Notes: generated by a model from the letters alone, not told the origin. Shown: positions 47,897 through 60,639, numbered from the stretch's first letter. The stretch is DNA of 64,000 nucleotides from Chrysogorgia sp. JL179-B06 (GCA_035772405.1 JAYKKM010000202.1:248001-312000), one strand, 5' to 3'. Program-made: numbers and translations.

Positions 47897-50800
47897 TTAG
47901 CTGGAGGAACATTTGGCTTTGCAGTCTTTACAAAACCACCTTCTAGGCTTCTTTGTACCAAGACCAACACAGATAGCATGGAAATATTTGGTTGTGCATG
48001 TCAATCCGCTGCATTTTACCACAAGACCTTGTTCTTGCTGTTTGCAAAGGCAAATCAAATCTGCACCAGGGTCTGAAAAAATTAATATACTAAATCAAAA
48101 ACAGGTTATTTTGTAAAGCAAATATTGATTTTAATTCGGATTTTGTATTGAGATGCTAATTCTACATTTCTTGGTGATATTATGAAACATTTGGATGGTT
48201 ACCACGGTTGTCCATTCATACTGTACCTTGGCAATCTGCGCACAGCCACTTTTCAGGGGGTGTTGTTGTAAGACCAACGCAAGTAAAATGGAACCACTCA
48301 ACTGGACAAGATGGGTTGCCACAGGCAACCATTAATCCATGTTCACCATCATTACACCAGCAATAGCGATCTTTGTTGGTCACAGTATCAGCGGAAGTTC
48401 TGGATTCTTGAAGTTTCTCTCTCTCTGGGGATCAAAGACGACAACTTATCATAAAAAAGTCAAAAACGTTACTCCCGATCTTGTGAACTCCCATGGAAAC
48501 CACTCCCAAACTTATGAAATTCCCATAAATTTAAGTTATTGGAGTACGTATAATGAGAACCACATTGGTGTTAATATATAGGTGTAATCATGCACCTGCC
48601 AAATATAAATTTACTTACTTTTTGCCCTTGTGGCTTGTGCCTTTCGTGCACCTTCAGCTCTTCTCTTTTTTATGTCCTCAAGATGTTGAATCCAGAAGGA
48701 AATATCGCACTCTGGCAGAAGAGTTTTCTTAGCCAATTCCTTCACCTCTGTAGGAGTGAGAGAATTTCCACTTTTACTGACTTTGTTAAACGATTCCTTG
48801 ATTATTTCTGTTGGTGGCTTCATCATAGAATCCTTCATGCCATACTTGGAAATATGTTCAATACATAGGGAAGGTGAAAGAAAATGACCAGAACACATAG
48901 ATGTACACTTGGTACAATCTCCCCCCCAAGGACGAGAGGGGTCAGGGATAGGGAATGGTATTTTAGAAAGTGCAGGACCATCTGTAAACCACACAACTTC
49001 TTGTTTAGGTTTTCCACGTTTGCATATTGGATGAGCACAGTCATGTTCATAACATGGCAAAAGAAAAAAGACGTACTGGCATGGTAAACCTTTGACCATA
49101 TGTCGGTTTCTGACATTCCATACCAACTCGAAGTAGCTGTAACGTTCTGGATTTCTGATTTTCAGCGCTGATCTCTTCTGCTCTGAACCTTTCAGGAATG
49201 TCAACAAATCCTCTCGCCTGTCTTGTAATTCTTGAGCATGATCATCTTTCGGTCCTTTGAAAAGAGCAATGTTACTCTCTCCGCAAGGGGCGCCATCTAC
49301 CCTACGGATATAGACATCAACTGCCGCATCTAAATTCTTTGACAATCTTTCATTGTCAAGCCCTTCACTAGTGATATTTGGACCAGTTAGTGTAGATGGT
49401 ATGAATATGTTGCTATGGCCGATGGCTAAACATCCATTTTGCATTTCAACCCTATTGAGATACGATCCTCCACTATGCCTTGTTGTTACTATGGTTGAAA
49501 TCTCTTGAGATAAATGCCACTCTGTCCAGTTAAACTGTACTTCAAGATGCACAGGTCCCTCGTCACCTGCCCCATCGACTCTAATGCAATCGACTGGTTT
49601 GTTGTGTATCCATGGAACAAACTCTTCTATACTTGTCAACATGAGCAGATCAGATGCGTGTTGCGCAGGGTTTTTCTGGAAAAGATGGTGTGCCTTGACC
49701 ACTCCTGCACATTTCTCAGATGTTGTCTTCGTTCCCAAGAACAAGTAGGATGTTGTTTGGATGACTGAGGAATATTTGTTGACATAGTCGGTGCGGGTTG
49801 TTAACTCCGGTTTATCAGCAAGTGTTGTGGCCTTGTGTGTGAATGTAGTGTCCAGTCTGAACCCAGCTTGGTCATCACGATTGAGAACCATTTTGTCAGA
49901 ACCATCTCGGAGTTGGATATAGTCTAAGCCTTTATACAGTGATGTACTATAATGGGCATCCGGATTGAGCTTGATCGCAAATCCTTTCCGCGCTCTTCTA
50001 GAGGTTACACGAGCAACACCATGATACCGACTGGCCGAAATTCTTCTTTTATTCCGTACAGTACACAGCTGAACCACAGTTCCATAGCCAATATTTGCCT
50101 GGTACTTATTGTTAAGGTGTTCTTGGATTCGTTTGTACGTCACTTTCGGACCCTTCTTCTTATTTCCATCAAAAGTAAATACACCTGTTCGTCTCCACTG
50201 GTCTGCCCCAACCCTTCTCTCCTCTACGAAATCTTCTATATCTTTTCCAATATTTGGAAACCTGCAGGCTGTTTTGCATACTTTAGGTGGTACTTTCCTC
50301 TTGAGGATGTGACGATTTGCAATCTCTTTAGCTCTTAATCTTCTCGCTTTTCGTTGGAAAATCTTTCTTTGTTTTATTATTTGCTCTTTACCCTCATCAC
50401 TGAATGCACTACTGATGCCCACCCAATCATCAGGGTTGTCACTTTCAGAATCAGTCTCAACATCATCTTCTAGTTTTGCTCCTTGACCCTCCTGAACAGT
50501 TAAAAACGCCAGTCGTGACTGCTCGACATATTTCACTTCCTTAATTGTCAGATCAGTATTTGGCAGTTCCTGAGCAAATTCCGTTAGAGCCTGGTGTAAT
50601 ACATTATGAGAATAATTTGCAAGTAGCATTCGCAATTCCTCAGCAAATGAAAACCAGTTCAGTTCTTTCTCACGTAGAATACGAACAAGGCTTTCTGTTC
50701 CAGGAGCAGGGCTAACCATTTCCTGGCTTTTCCAAAGAACATCAGGAACTGTAGTACCCGAGTTATTCCCTTCTGTTGTTTCTTGCGTGATTCCCCCTTT

Positions 50801-53800
50801 ATTAGATGTTATACATGTAGAATGGCTGCAGTTCTCTGACAAATCAAACTGATTGTCGTCTTGCTTGCTAGGATTGAAATTCTTTGTGAAATAAAGTTCA
50901 CTATCACTTTCCCAGTTCAGTTCGACGTTTATCTCCTCATCTTCTTCATTGGAATCGGAAATGTCATCTTGTACATATATTCCTAGAGCATCCAGAGTAG
51001 CTTTCTCTTCTACCTTAGCAAGTTCGTTTATTGTTTTTCTGATATCCTCTGACTGCTTCAAAGCCTCTTCAACTTCTTTCTCCAGCTTGCCTAGGTTATA
51101 AATGCCATATTCATCATTAGCCTTCTTTCCACTAAGTCCTCTTGATTCACAAGCAGCAAGCTTAATGAGTTTACTGTCCTTTTCTGTGGAGGCCAGTGAA
51201 CATATAGCTTGAAGTTTCTCCCGGGAGAGACCAGCCTTTACATCAACGTCCGGAACAAGTTTCATAAACCAGTCAACAAATAAAGTAAAGTCTACAGCAG
51301 GATTATTCTCAGTAACAAAGAGTCTCTGCGAACCTGGCCCTGCGGGATACAGAGTGAAAATAACCACAGGCAACTGCATCAGTCTTCGCACGGCCTTGGT
51401 ACTAACATATTTACAACCTATGAAGTTCCTGCAAAACACCGTTTTCAGCTCAGCAACACCAGAATGTAAAATATCTAAACCACAGTTCACAAGCTGCTGG
51501 CATTCTTTACATCCTGCTTTATGGCTTGCCTTGCAATAATCTAACCGAACAGAAGTAAACTCAACCAATGTAACATCATTTATACAAGATTTGTACAAAC
51601 CATCTTTCTTCTTGTAAGAGTTCTTGCCACTCAAGTTCCTCTTTAGCCATTTAGAGTATCTTTTATCGACCCCACTGCCCTCACTTTGCAATGTGTGTCT
51701 ATTACCCCTAAAAAATGAAGATCATCAATGGGATCCTCGGGATCTTTCTCATTCTCAATCTCCTCCACACCCTGTGTATTCAATCCTGCATCTTCCTCAG
51801 TTGGTGCATGGATCTCATTCTCTGTATCAGAACCCTCCATCTCTTTCTCGTTTTCTGAATCAACGATAACAGCATGATCCACTCCCACTTCTTCAGTTGT
51901 GTCGATGATTTCTTCACTTGTGTCGATGATTTCTTCACTTGTGCTGATGGTTTCTTCAGTTGTGTTGATGATTTCTTCAGTTGTGTTGATGGTTTCTTCA
52001 GTTGTGTTGATGGTTTCTTCAGTTGTGTTGATGGTTCCTTCAGTTGTGTTGATGGTTCCTTCAGTTGTGTTGATGATTCCTTCAGTTGTGTTGATGGTTT
52101 CTTCAGTTGTGTTGATGGTTCCTTCAGTTGTGTTGATGGTTTCTTCAGTTGTGTTGATGGTTTCTTCAGTTGTGTTGATGGTTCCTTCAGTTGTGTTGAT
52201 GGTTTCTTCAGTTGTGTTGATGGTTTCTTCAGTTGTGTTGATGGTTTCTTCAGTTGTGTTGATGGTTTCCTCAGTTGTATTGATGTTTCCTTCATTCAAT
52301 GTTATACTTTGAGACTTTTTGGAAGCTAGCGTAGGTTTCTTTATTGCCATACTCATGGAATCACTTACACAGGTATTAGGGTATTTTCTTTTTAGCATGG
52401 AATCGATCCGCATACATTCAGTTGCCGATTCAGTAGGGGTTTGTATGGAGATGTTGGTATGCACACTTTTCGTCTTATGTTGCTTGTATGCTGCAGACTT
52501 TGCTTGCTTGCTGTGTAAGTCGGTAAGTTCCTTCTCAACTTTCCTCTTTCTTTGACGAATTTCTGCCATCTGCTCTGTTAAGGACACAGCCTGGCCATAC
52601 TGTCTAACATTAGTATGCTTCATTCGTTGCTTTTCACACAAGTCTAACTGCAAGTCAATCTCTTGGGAGTCTTCTGATAACTCTTTGATCCTCTTTGATC
52701 TCATTTCTTCTGTGATATTTCTACGTTGTGGAGCATCTTTATTCTCGCCAGTACCACCACTCAACTTCTTTGATCTGGACTTCTTCTTTTTATAAGAATA
52801 GCCATCTGAATCTAATTTAGAAACAGCAAACTGTATCAGCTCAGATTTATTTTTGATAAGCTTTGGATTTTCTTTAGCTAATGCAAAACATGCATCATTG
52901 ATGGCTTTGTGATAATTGTACAGTTTATCACCTGCATGTAGCGAATATACAACGCTCTTCTCTTTCAGTTCATTCTCATCAATTTCAAATGTGACAAGTG
53001 GCATTATAGACATCCCATTGATATTTACATCAGTTAACTATAAACAATGAAATCACAATTAAAATTTCATGTAAAATTCCTGGATATTTGACTGTGCAAA
53101 TATCGTTTTCATAATTTTTGTAGTACAACAGTATACAGTAATTATAATACTGTATGCAACAAATTACACATTAATAGTATGCAATTTCTTATGACAGAAC
53201 TCATTCCTAAACATTTGCCAAACAATTTACAGACAAATAATATCTGGCATTTCACTCGATCGATTATGCTAAATTGTTATAGGAATTTTAGGAAAAGGAA
53301 AAAATATACATTTTAAGACTGTTTGGCATGCCTTTTGCACGTATTACAGTACATTGGAATGTTTGATTAGATCCTGTTTGGTTAGATCATACATGCATAT
53401 ATTACTAATATATAGCTGTAGCTGAGCATGCACAAATTTAGATACAATGCACATTTAATGACAAGTTGCAGAAATATAAAGAGCTATGTACAGTACATAC
53501 AATACACATAATTCAAGGGGTTCTCATTAATCTACATGCACTATTATGTGAGGATTTTGTAGATGTTGCTTCTCATTAATCTCAATTTATCTGTTGTTAT
53601 AAATAATTATAAAGGTGCATTATATTGTAAAATTACTGATTCAGGATATCTGTAATAAAATTATATTATATACGGTATTAGCTACATATAGTACTAAGAC
53701 AGTATACATGTGATCACTAACATAAGGTCTCTGGAAACAAATTATTATGGTAAAACACATCATATTAAACAAGATATTAAATATTGCTATACAGCAATAT

Positions 53801-54504
53801 ATTGGTATTGTTTCCCAAAAGATACACAATGCCTTAAGGTTCTAAAATTCAGCACTAGTTTTGACACTTACAGTTAACTGAGGGCCCACTTGCAAGTTTC
53901 CTGAATTGGAGATCAATGTGGGTTGGTTTGATTTCACTGGAGCTTGCATTTGCATTTCTATCTCTAAATAGGAAAAAATATATAGAACATGTATTTGCTT
54001 TATATATATATTGAAAACAAAATGCATTATATAAATATGAAACAGGTATTGAAATAGAGATTAAAGGAGAAATCAACAAGCAAGTCAAAATACCTTGAGC
54101 TGGCTTGGGTTTGCTTTCAGTACAGTTTATATTTTCTTGTGGCTGAAAAATACCAGATTATAAAATGGGTGAGAAACATGACAAATTTTTGCCGAGATCC
54201 AGAATTTACATGCAAACAAGTTCAATGAATATAATTTTATATTAAATACCTTCTCTGGCACTGCTACATGTATCTCTTGATTTATTGAAAGTTGCACTTT
54301 CAATTTGTCTTTGTTCGAAATCTCGCTTAATGAACTTACGTCCACATATTCTCCCCAGTCTTCTTCGTATCTCTGCAGGAAAACATCTTTAGCCGATTTT
54401 ATGTTAAAAATAGTCGCCACTTTTTCGATCAGACTACTTAATAAACTATCACTATGTGAGTCAAACTCAAGTTGCTTGCGACGTTCGCCGTATTGTAACA
54501 GGAT
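47897..54504 (-). CDS. Transposase-like protein: PB1-like domain, acidic repeats, DDE core, two PHD fingers
   Basis: Minus-strand exons with GT/AG borders and matching phase: 54504-54250, 54142-54094, 53963-53872, 53037 to about 51706, about 51640-48619, 48424-48227 and 48072-47897 (TAA), together ~1,707 residues. The first exon shown starts ILLQYGERRKQLEF and holds a PB1/ubiquitin-like domain (LQRYEEDWGEYVDV); an upstream start exon is not identified. Then come a GDKLYNYHKAINDACFALA..SRSKKL segment, a coiled-coil-like stretch, and about 19 seven-residue INTTEET repeats. The 48619-51640 exon has a helix-turn-helix-like region followed by candidate catalytic D (RDDQAGFRLDTT), D (IRVDGAGDEGP) and E (SYLNRVEMQNG), spaced about 99 and 43 residues apart as in integrase-like DDE enzymes. 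Two PHD fingers end the protein: ING-like CWCNDGEHGLMVAC..WFHFTC and CLCKQQEQGLVVKC..YFHAIC. The join between 51706 and 51640 is inferred. Confidence 0.8.
51893..52280 (-). repeat. 21-bp coding minisatellite
   Basis: About 18-19 tandem copies of a 21-bp unit encoding INTTEET, INTTEGT or related heptads. The unit is a multiple of three, so copy number can change without shifting frame. All six frames stay open across it, which produces long spurious open frames on both strands. Confidence 0.95.
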
Positions 54505-55076
54505 CTGTATAATAAAAAGAAAGGACACAAAATTACCTTGTGATCAATGTATATAGGTTTTTACCGACTTAATTACATGAATTTCATGTAGATGTATATT
54601 AAATGACAAATAAACGCAAACACCGACAGGCTACACATGATCGGTCAAGCGAATGATTTAATATTAAATAATGTATGAAATTGACCATATATTAAATATC
54701 TTAAAGAATGTATTAAAGTTATTAAATTACTGAAATAATCGAAAATTCGTATTGTTCATGAAGTTCTTCACAAAATTACGTGTAAAAAAAGTATGGATGT
54801 ATTTAAACCAATTAATAAATCGAGAGATTACCTTCAGTTTACATCTTCTTGACTGCTCCCCAGGCTCCTTTACGTATAAACCCAAATTATTTACACGCTG
54901 TCAAATTCCCGCAAAAGCCACGATAAATTCCCGGCTAGTTTTTGCAAGCTACTAATGTGATCGAAATCCCCGGTCACCGTGGCATGATTGTTAGTCTAAT
55001 CCCCCTGTAAAGCCACGCTAATCCTGGCCCTTGCCCGGGTCTGGGGGTGCGGGGCTTTCCACTGACTGGTGCATAA

Positions 55077-57080
55077 GGCTATATCTCGGATTTTATATTA
55101 TTTCTCCTATTATAATATACGTACGTTTATTCAACAAAGATTTATGCTTCTTCTTTAGTTTAGTTCGCATTAACAGCGCTGCAGATTATTATGCGCTATA
55201 TCTTCAAGCGAAATATCCTGCGTATATAGTCTGCGTTAATTATGACGATTGCTGCAGATTCCGTAATTCCGTGTTTTCCAAGCTACCAGCAATGACGAGA
55301 CGACGACGACGTTGACATTTATGTTTATGTTTTATTTTATTATATTATACTACGACTTTATACTAATATATTTAAGAAATAGAAAACATTTTCCGTGTTT
55401 CTATAACGTGTGGGAACAAGGAAAAAATGTTTTCTATTTCTTTTATAAATTAACATTTTGAAAACAAGTAAAACATAGAAATAAGGTTCGTTTATTAAAA
55501 TCATGACAACATAAGCTGCTCGCATGATTATAAATCAGCTGTCAAGGCAAGCATTCAAGCAAAGAATGGAAGCAATTCGTCTGGAAAAAGCACAATTTGT
55601 TTGCTTTTGTTTTCACAAACGGCGGGAAATTTCCATGTTTCCATAGTTATAGAAACATGGTTCTTAACCAATCGGCGAACAGATTTTCAAAATGTTTTTT
55701 CTTTACACTAACATTACGGATGTTACGTTTTCTGTCTGTTTGTCTTTAATTTAATAAGGGTATAACGTGGGCTCTAGCGATTTTTAAATAAATTAAAAAA
55801 CCATTGCTTTTCTTGGGTGAAAACATCGCATCTGCTCTTTTTGATTTACTTAAACTAGAATAAATGTTTTAATGCAAAAAATTCGGGTTGACCGAACTTG
55901 TTTGTAAATTGAATAAATGTTACTTTTCTGCCATTTGGAAACGTCACTGTTGTCATAACAAAGATGAAATTTATTAACAGTATTCTAAAAGTGATTCAGG
56001 AAGAACGCAAGATACTGAAACATGTTGGTCCATGGACATCACAGTGGTAGCCATTTGCAGTGCTACCAAAACTGGAGGAGGGAAGATATTCTGTTCCACT
56101 CACTCAGATTGGTGAAAGGGATTCTTCTTTGCTTGGCGTAACAACATTTCGGTCAGAAAGAACAGTGATGATGCATTGCTTCTGTTTATTAAGCCGTTGC
56201 AGCAGTCAAACACTGCCATCTTGTCTTGCACGACTGGATCAAACGATGTGTTTTCACTTTGAAACGATCTTGCGCAGACTCCAAAATCGGATTTACAAAA
56301 CCCGGATCGGATCGACAAAACCCGGATCGGATGGAAATGGAGGTTGTCCTCCCCATTTAATATCGAGGGAAAATGAGCCGGAAAGCATACAGAAACGAAT
56401 TACGCCCATTCAGCTAATATAATTAATCAAATGTCAAACCGACCAAAATTAATCCAATTAGCTACACTATACGTGCAAACACACTGAAAGTCTCAATTAC
56501 ATTGTGATGCTCGCAACAAAAGAAAAAGGCGAGCCCAATCGATCATGTCAAATTGTGACAGCCAACACTTAATACGAAATTCGAAACGTCAAAAGAAAAT
56601 CGAAAAGGCAACTGCACGAAACACGGTGAGACGACTAAACTATTAGACTATTCTTGTCAGACGACTAGACTATTCTTAAATATTCCTGAGGCTATTAAAC
56701 ATAATAAACTGTAAAAAACTGACCGTAATATTTATTTATTCAAGTGCTCCTTGCAACACTTTCCATGTTTCATCGCGTGTGTTTACCTCGCGAAGCAACT
56801 TCCGGTCTTTTGCGCTTGCTTATTGGCTGACGGTTCTCAACTGCCCAATCACACTAAAGCACTTGTGGCATAGCAACACGAAATGGCGGTCAACGTAGAA
56901 TTTGAAAGGCGAACAAACCGAACTTCGCAGGGTTTTTATTTCAATTTGTGCAACTTTATCGCTTGGGGAGCAGTGGATTCTGATAAAATAAGTTCTTATC
57001 TTTTGATTTAAGCAAAAATTACTTAGTTCCACGAGGGGTGCAACGGAATTACGTCTTTTCGATGCTCATCCTACGGCCTA
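55077..57080. other. No gene recognised
   Basis: Contains a short inverted repeat around GAAATAGAAAACATTTT at 55375-55442, GAAACATGG-type repeats near 55630-55660, and CCCGGATCGGATCGACAAAA-type duplications near 56300-56330. An open frame at 56060-56422 has no features of a known protein. Confidence 0.4.
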
Positions 57081-58448
57081 ACAAGGGCAACATGTAAGTT
57101 TAAATTAGAATTTGTTGAAAATGACTGGAAATCAGTTTATACAAGGTTAATATATAAAATGGGATCACTCGGAAACCGGTTGCTATATATTGAACTCTGA
57201 ATTACAGCTCTGTTGAATTAAATACCTGTTATTATAAATACATGTATTATCAATATCATAGGAATCGAGTGGAATGGGGCACGTCCCACACAAATTTTAC
57301 TCAAGCTGGCCTTTCTCCAAATAAAGCTTTTTCCAATGGAAAAGGTGCCCTTTAATACATTGTTGCCCCAACTTCAAGTTGGCCAGTATGTATAAACTAT
57401 ACTGGTTAGGCATGATCATATACATAGGCTTATTTATCATTTGGAGACCTGGAGTGATGATCACTTATAATATCATCCCTTATAATATCATCCATCACCA
57501 AGGGTTATATTTTGCCAAATCCCCTGAGCAATTATGCCATATATATTAATTTGTTGTTGTTGTGAGCTGTGTTTCCACTTTTCATAAGTAAAATTCCCTA
57601 TAAATTTATATGAAATTTTAAAGGAAATAATTTGTATGGTGATCGAACAATATACCCTATAGATTAGTTTTGTTTTTGCAGAAAACACCACAATTATTTA
57701 TGAACCAAAGCTGTCGTGTAAGCCTGGATCATCATCAGTGGAAATAATATCATATTATTTGATCATCATCAGTGGAAATAATATCATACTATTATTATTA
57801 TTTCCACTAACATATTATAGCGGAATAACATATTATTTCCACTGATGATGATAAAAGGTTCATAAATAATTGTGGTGTTTTCTGCAAAAACAAAACTAAT
57901 CTATAGGGTATATTGTTCGATCACCATACAAACTTACAAACAACTTAAATTCTGAATATTTCCTTTAAAATTTCATATAAATTTATAGGGAATTTTACTT
58001 ATGAAAAGTGGAAACACAGCTCACAACAACAACAAATTAATATATATGGCATAATTGCTCAGGGGATTTGGCAAAATATAACCCTTGGTGATGGATGATA
58101 TTATAAGTGATCATCACTCCAGGTCTCCAAATGATAAATAAGCCTATGTATATGATCATGCCTAACCAGTATAGTTTATACATACTGGTGGCCAACTTGA
58201 AGTTGGGGCAACAATGTATTAAAGGGCACCTTTTCCATTGGAAAAAGCTTTATTTGGAGAAAGGCCAGCTTGAGTAAAATTTGTGTGGGACATGCCCCAT
58301 TCCACTCGATTCCTAACAGGTATTTAATTCAACAGAGCTGTAATTCAGAGTTCAATATATAGCAACCGGTTTTATATATTAACCTTGTATAAACTGATTT
58401 CCAGTCATTTTCAACAAATTCTAATTTAAACTTACATGTTGCCCTTGT
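57081..58448. repeat. Near-perfect 1.37-kb snapback inverted repeat
   Basis: The left arm starts ACAAGGGCAACATG at 57081 and reads back from 58448 to about 57820. Only a few indels differ: TATTATAAATACATG near 57230 is left-only, and a ~20-base stretch near 57930 is right-only. The centre contains GATCATCATCAGTGGAAATAA repeats. No target duplication is obvious, and no protein-like frame is present. Transcription through it would give a ~620-bp double-stranded RNA. Confidence 0.92.
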
Positions 58449-58449
58449 G

Positions 58450-59015
58450 TTGCCTGAGTGCCTGGACACCTTTATGGATATTTATTTTAATATCTGTAAA
58501 TTATGATATTAGGCGCCAATTCGCTCAAGACGAAGGCTACAACATCGTAAACGTTTAGAAAATAACATGCAAGATAAGTTTTCATAAATACACACTGCTT
58601 TTAGCCACGGTCTAGCGTGCGCTGTACACAACTAAACACAGTTTAATTTAATTTAAGCTTACTATAGCTGCAGGCTAGCGAACATATATTGTGAATACAG
58701 GCATTTGGTCAAGCGATTCAAGAAACAATGAATAATTCAGGACAGGTAAGCTTAAAATTATATTTGCATATAAGCTACACTCGGTCAGAGACCTTGTTAG
58801 CCTCTCTGACTCAGACGCCATGGCAAGACCAACCAAGAAGCAAAATAAGTCAATGGAGAAACGAAATCAAGTCATCTGTGCGAAACTCCGCAAATTGCAA
58901 ATATATACTCACGTCGGAAAAGTTCGGAAAATTGGCAATCGAAGCCCCTGGGAGGGGTGGCTAAGATTTGTTTTGTGTACTACGTACGTCATTTGGTTCG
59001 CCAAGTGTCCAAAAA
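58450..59015. other. No gene recognised
   Basis: Unique-looking sequence. Short frames at 58728-59032 lack any recognisable domain. Confidence 0.35.
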
Positions 59016-59052
59016 TTATTTTGGTTATTTGAAATAACCAGTTTGTCAATGT

Positions 59053-59262
59053 GGTTATTTGATACAACCAAATTAAATCATGTCGACAAAAAATGGTTAT
59101 TTGATATAACCAAATTAAATCATGTGAACAAAAAATGGTTATTTGATATAACCAAATTAAATCATGTGAACAAAAAATGGTTATTTGATATAACCAAATT
59201 AAAACGGGTGAGCGAAATTTGGTTATTTGATATAACCATAGTGCGATATTTGGTTATTTGAA
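59053..59262. repeat. 42-bp minisatellite with palindromic core
   Basis: GGTTATTTGATATAACC recurs at 59053, 59095, 59137, 59179 and 59221, exactly 42 bp apart, with degraded copies at 59023 and 59252. The linker AAATTAAATCATGTGAACAA is conserved in the inner copies. The core is itself a palindrome, so each unit could form a small hairpin. Confidence 0.9.
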
Positions 59263-59394
59263 ATAATTAAATAAATCATTAAAAAAACTGACATAAAACG
59301 CTTAAATAATAAAAACACATTTGGCGCCCCATAGTACTATGGCAAGCCAAAAGTGGTACGAGTTTCAGATTACGCCGTGTGAAAAAGTTACCTA

Positions 59395-59575
59395 TCGAAA
59401 AATAAAAGGTACCCGTCGAGAAAAAAAGATTACATGTTGAGAAATAAAAGGTACCTGTCGAGAAATACCTGTTGAGAATATCGAGAACACCCGTCGAAAA
59501 TTTCTCGACAGGTGCTCTCAATATTCTCGACCGATATTTCTCGACAGGTAATCTTTAATTCTCGACAGGTATATT
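59395..59575. repeat. Interspersed CCTGTCGAGAAAT repeats, both orientations
   Basis: Motifs ACCTGTCGAGAAAT and ATTTCTCGACAGGT occur about nine times within 180 bp, first in one direction and then inverted from 59495. This resembles subterminal binding-site clusters of a DNA transposon, but no ends or target duplication are clear. Confidence 0.7.
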
Positions 59576-59674
59576 TTATTATTGTCAGATTTCCTCGTTT
59601 CCAGGCCTCTCTCACACCAATATTTCTCACAAAATGGCGGACCGAACTACAGCACGAGCCGGTAAATACAGTAC

Positions 59675-59930
59675 AGTGAGCTCTCTATATATATATATAT
59701 CTGGAGGGCTATTCTGCCCGAGCAAAAAGTGAAGCCAAAGATGGCCGACTTTGCACGTCAGTTTCAGTCCCCAGCGCGGTTTGTACGTCAGTCTTCTTTA
59801 TATAAACCGCGTAGGGGACTGAAACTGACGTGCAAAGTCGGCCATCTTTGGCTTCACTTTTTGCCTGGCGAATAACTGGCAGATAGCCCTCCAGATATAT
59901 ATATATATATATATATAGAGCTCACTGATA
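59675..59930. mobile_element. Foldback MITE flanked by (AT)n
   Basis: Arms of about 110 bp are nearly perfect inverted copies: GAGCTC, an (AT)n run, CTGGAGGGCTAT, then GTGAAGCCAAAGATGG through to GGTTT. The (AT)n runs lie just inside GAGCTC at both ends and look like part of the element or its A/T target. No coding sequence. Confidence 0.82.
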
Positions 59931-60414
59931 CAGTACAGCTCCGGGCTCTTTCCGGTCCGCCAGAGCCTGGATACGAGTGCGACTTTATAGTTTATGTGTT
60001 GGTGCGCCCACAATACTTGTTATGCCAGTTTTTTGCTGCAACGGGTTTTAAATCGTGAATCTTTATCATTTCTTGATCACTCGTTTGATATGCGATGATG
60101 AACTCATCACAAATTTTATAACAGTGTTATTACTGTGAGCCAAAACAACGTTTCTAACCCCACTGGTGGGCAACATTTGAACGTTTGTATACAAGTTAGA
60201 TTTGAGCAAAGCAACAAACTAACTGACCTTTAAGTATGTTGTCGAGGAGACTGTAGCCCTGTCCTCCTCTGGTACCAGCCTAAATATAATCATATCTTAC
60301 AACTAGAAGCTATATGCACTTGTTGATCAGTCTTGTTCAGTATCGGACTCGACTTCGCGGACCCGACTTTCAAGACTCAATAGTGCTACTCGGCTTTTAA
60401 TAAACTCTTTTTCG

Positions 60415-60639
60415 ATGTTCAGAATTATTAGGACAGTAAGGGGAAATGAAAACACCAAAAAAAATTATTTAGAATCGTTGCGATGGATGAACAAGGCGGG
60501 AATCTTAGACAGAAAGGCTCATTTCATACGATATTACGATCCGATTAATCTTATCGGACCCGATGCTCCTGGTGCATCTGACACAATAAAGAGTCAGGGA
60601 GCATATGTCCAAAAATTAAGATCCGTGGGAAATTTGTGA
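60415..60639 (+). CDS. Small unknown open frame
   Basis: 74 codons starting MFRIIRTVRGNENTKKNYLE and ending KLRSVGNL, with ordinary amino-acid composition unlike the surrounding A/T-rich noise. I do not recognise it. It may be an exon or chance; no splice context decides this. Confidence 0.2.
   Translation: MFRIIRTVRGNENTKKNYLESLRWMNKAGILDRKAHFIRYYDPINLIGPDAPGASDTIKSQGAYVQKLRSVGNL

Larger units (their letters stand above)
47269..55073 (-). mobile_element. 7805-bp DNA transposon with PB1/DDE/PHD gene
   Basis: The terminal inverted repeats are identical over 40 bp (starting TGCACCAGTCAGTGG and including a run of CCCCGCACCCCC). TAA lies directly outside both ends (47266-47268 and 55074-55076), a possible 3-bp duplication. 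Both subterminal regions also carry a direct ~40-bp repeat containing ACCGTGGCATG and TCTAA.CCCC (near 47360 and 54975). The single long gene fills nearly the whole interior on the minus strand. I cannot assign the element to a named superfamily; 3-bp TAA/TWA duplications occur in Harbinger-type and a few other groups. Confidence 0.85.

Noticed and set aside
51780..52329. Long open frames on both strands over the minisatellite
   Set aside because: A 21-bp repeat without stops in any frame opens all six frames; only the acidic minus-strand frame continues into exons with correct splice sites.
56060..56422. 120-codon frame
   Set aside because: No domain or motif, internal repetitive segment near its end, and no splice context.
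59053..59262. CRISPR-like array
   Set aside because: The spacers are as conserved as the repeats and the genome is eukaryotic; it is a minisatellite.
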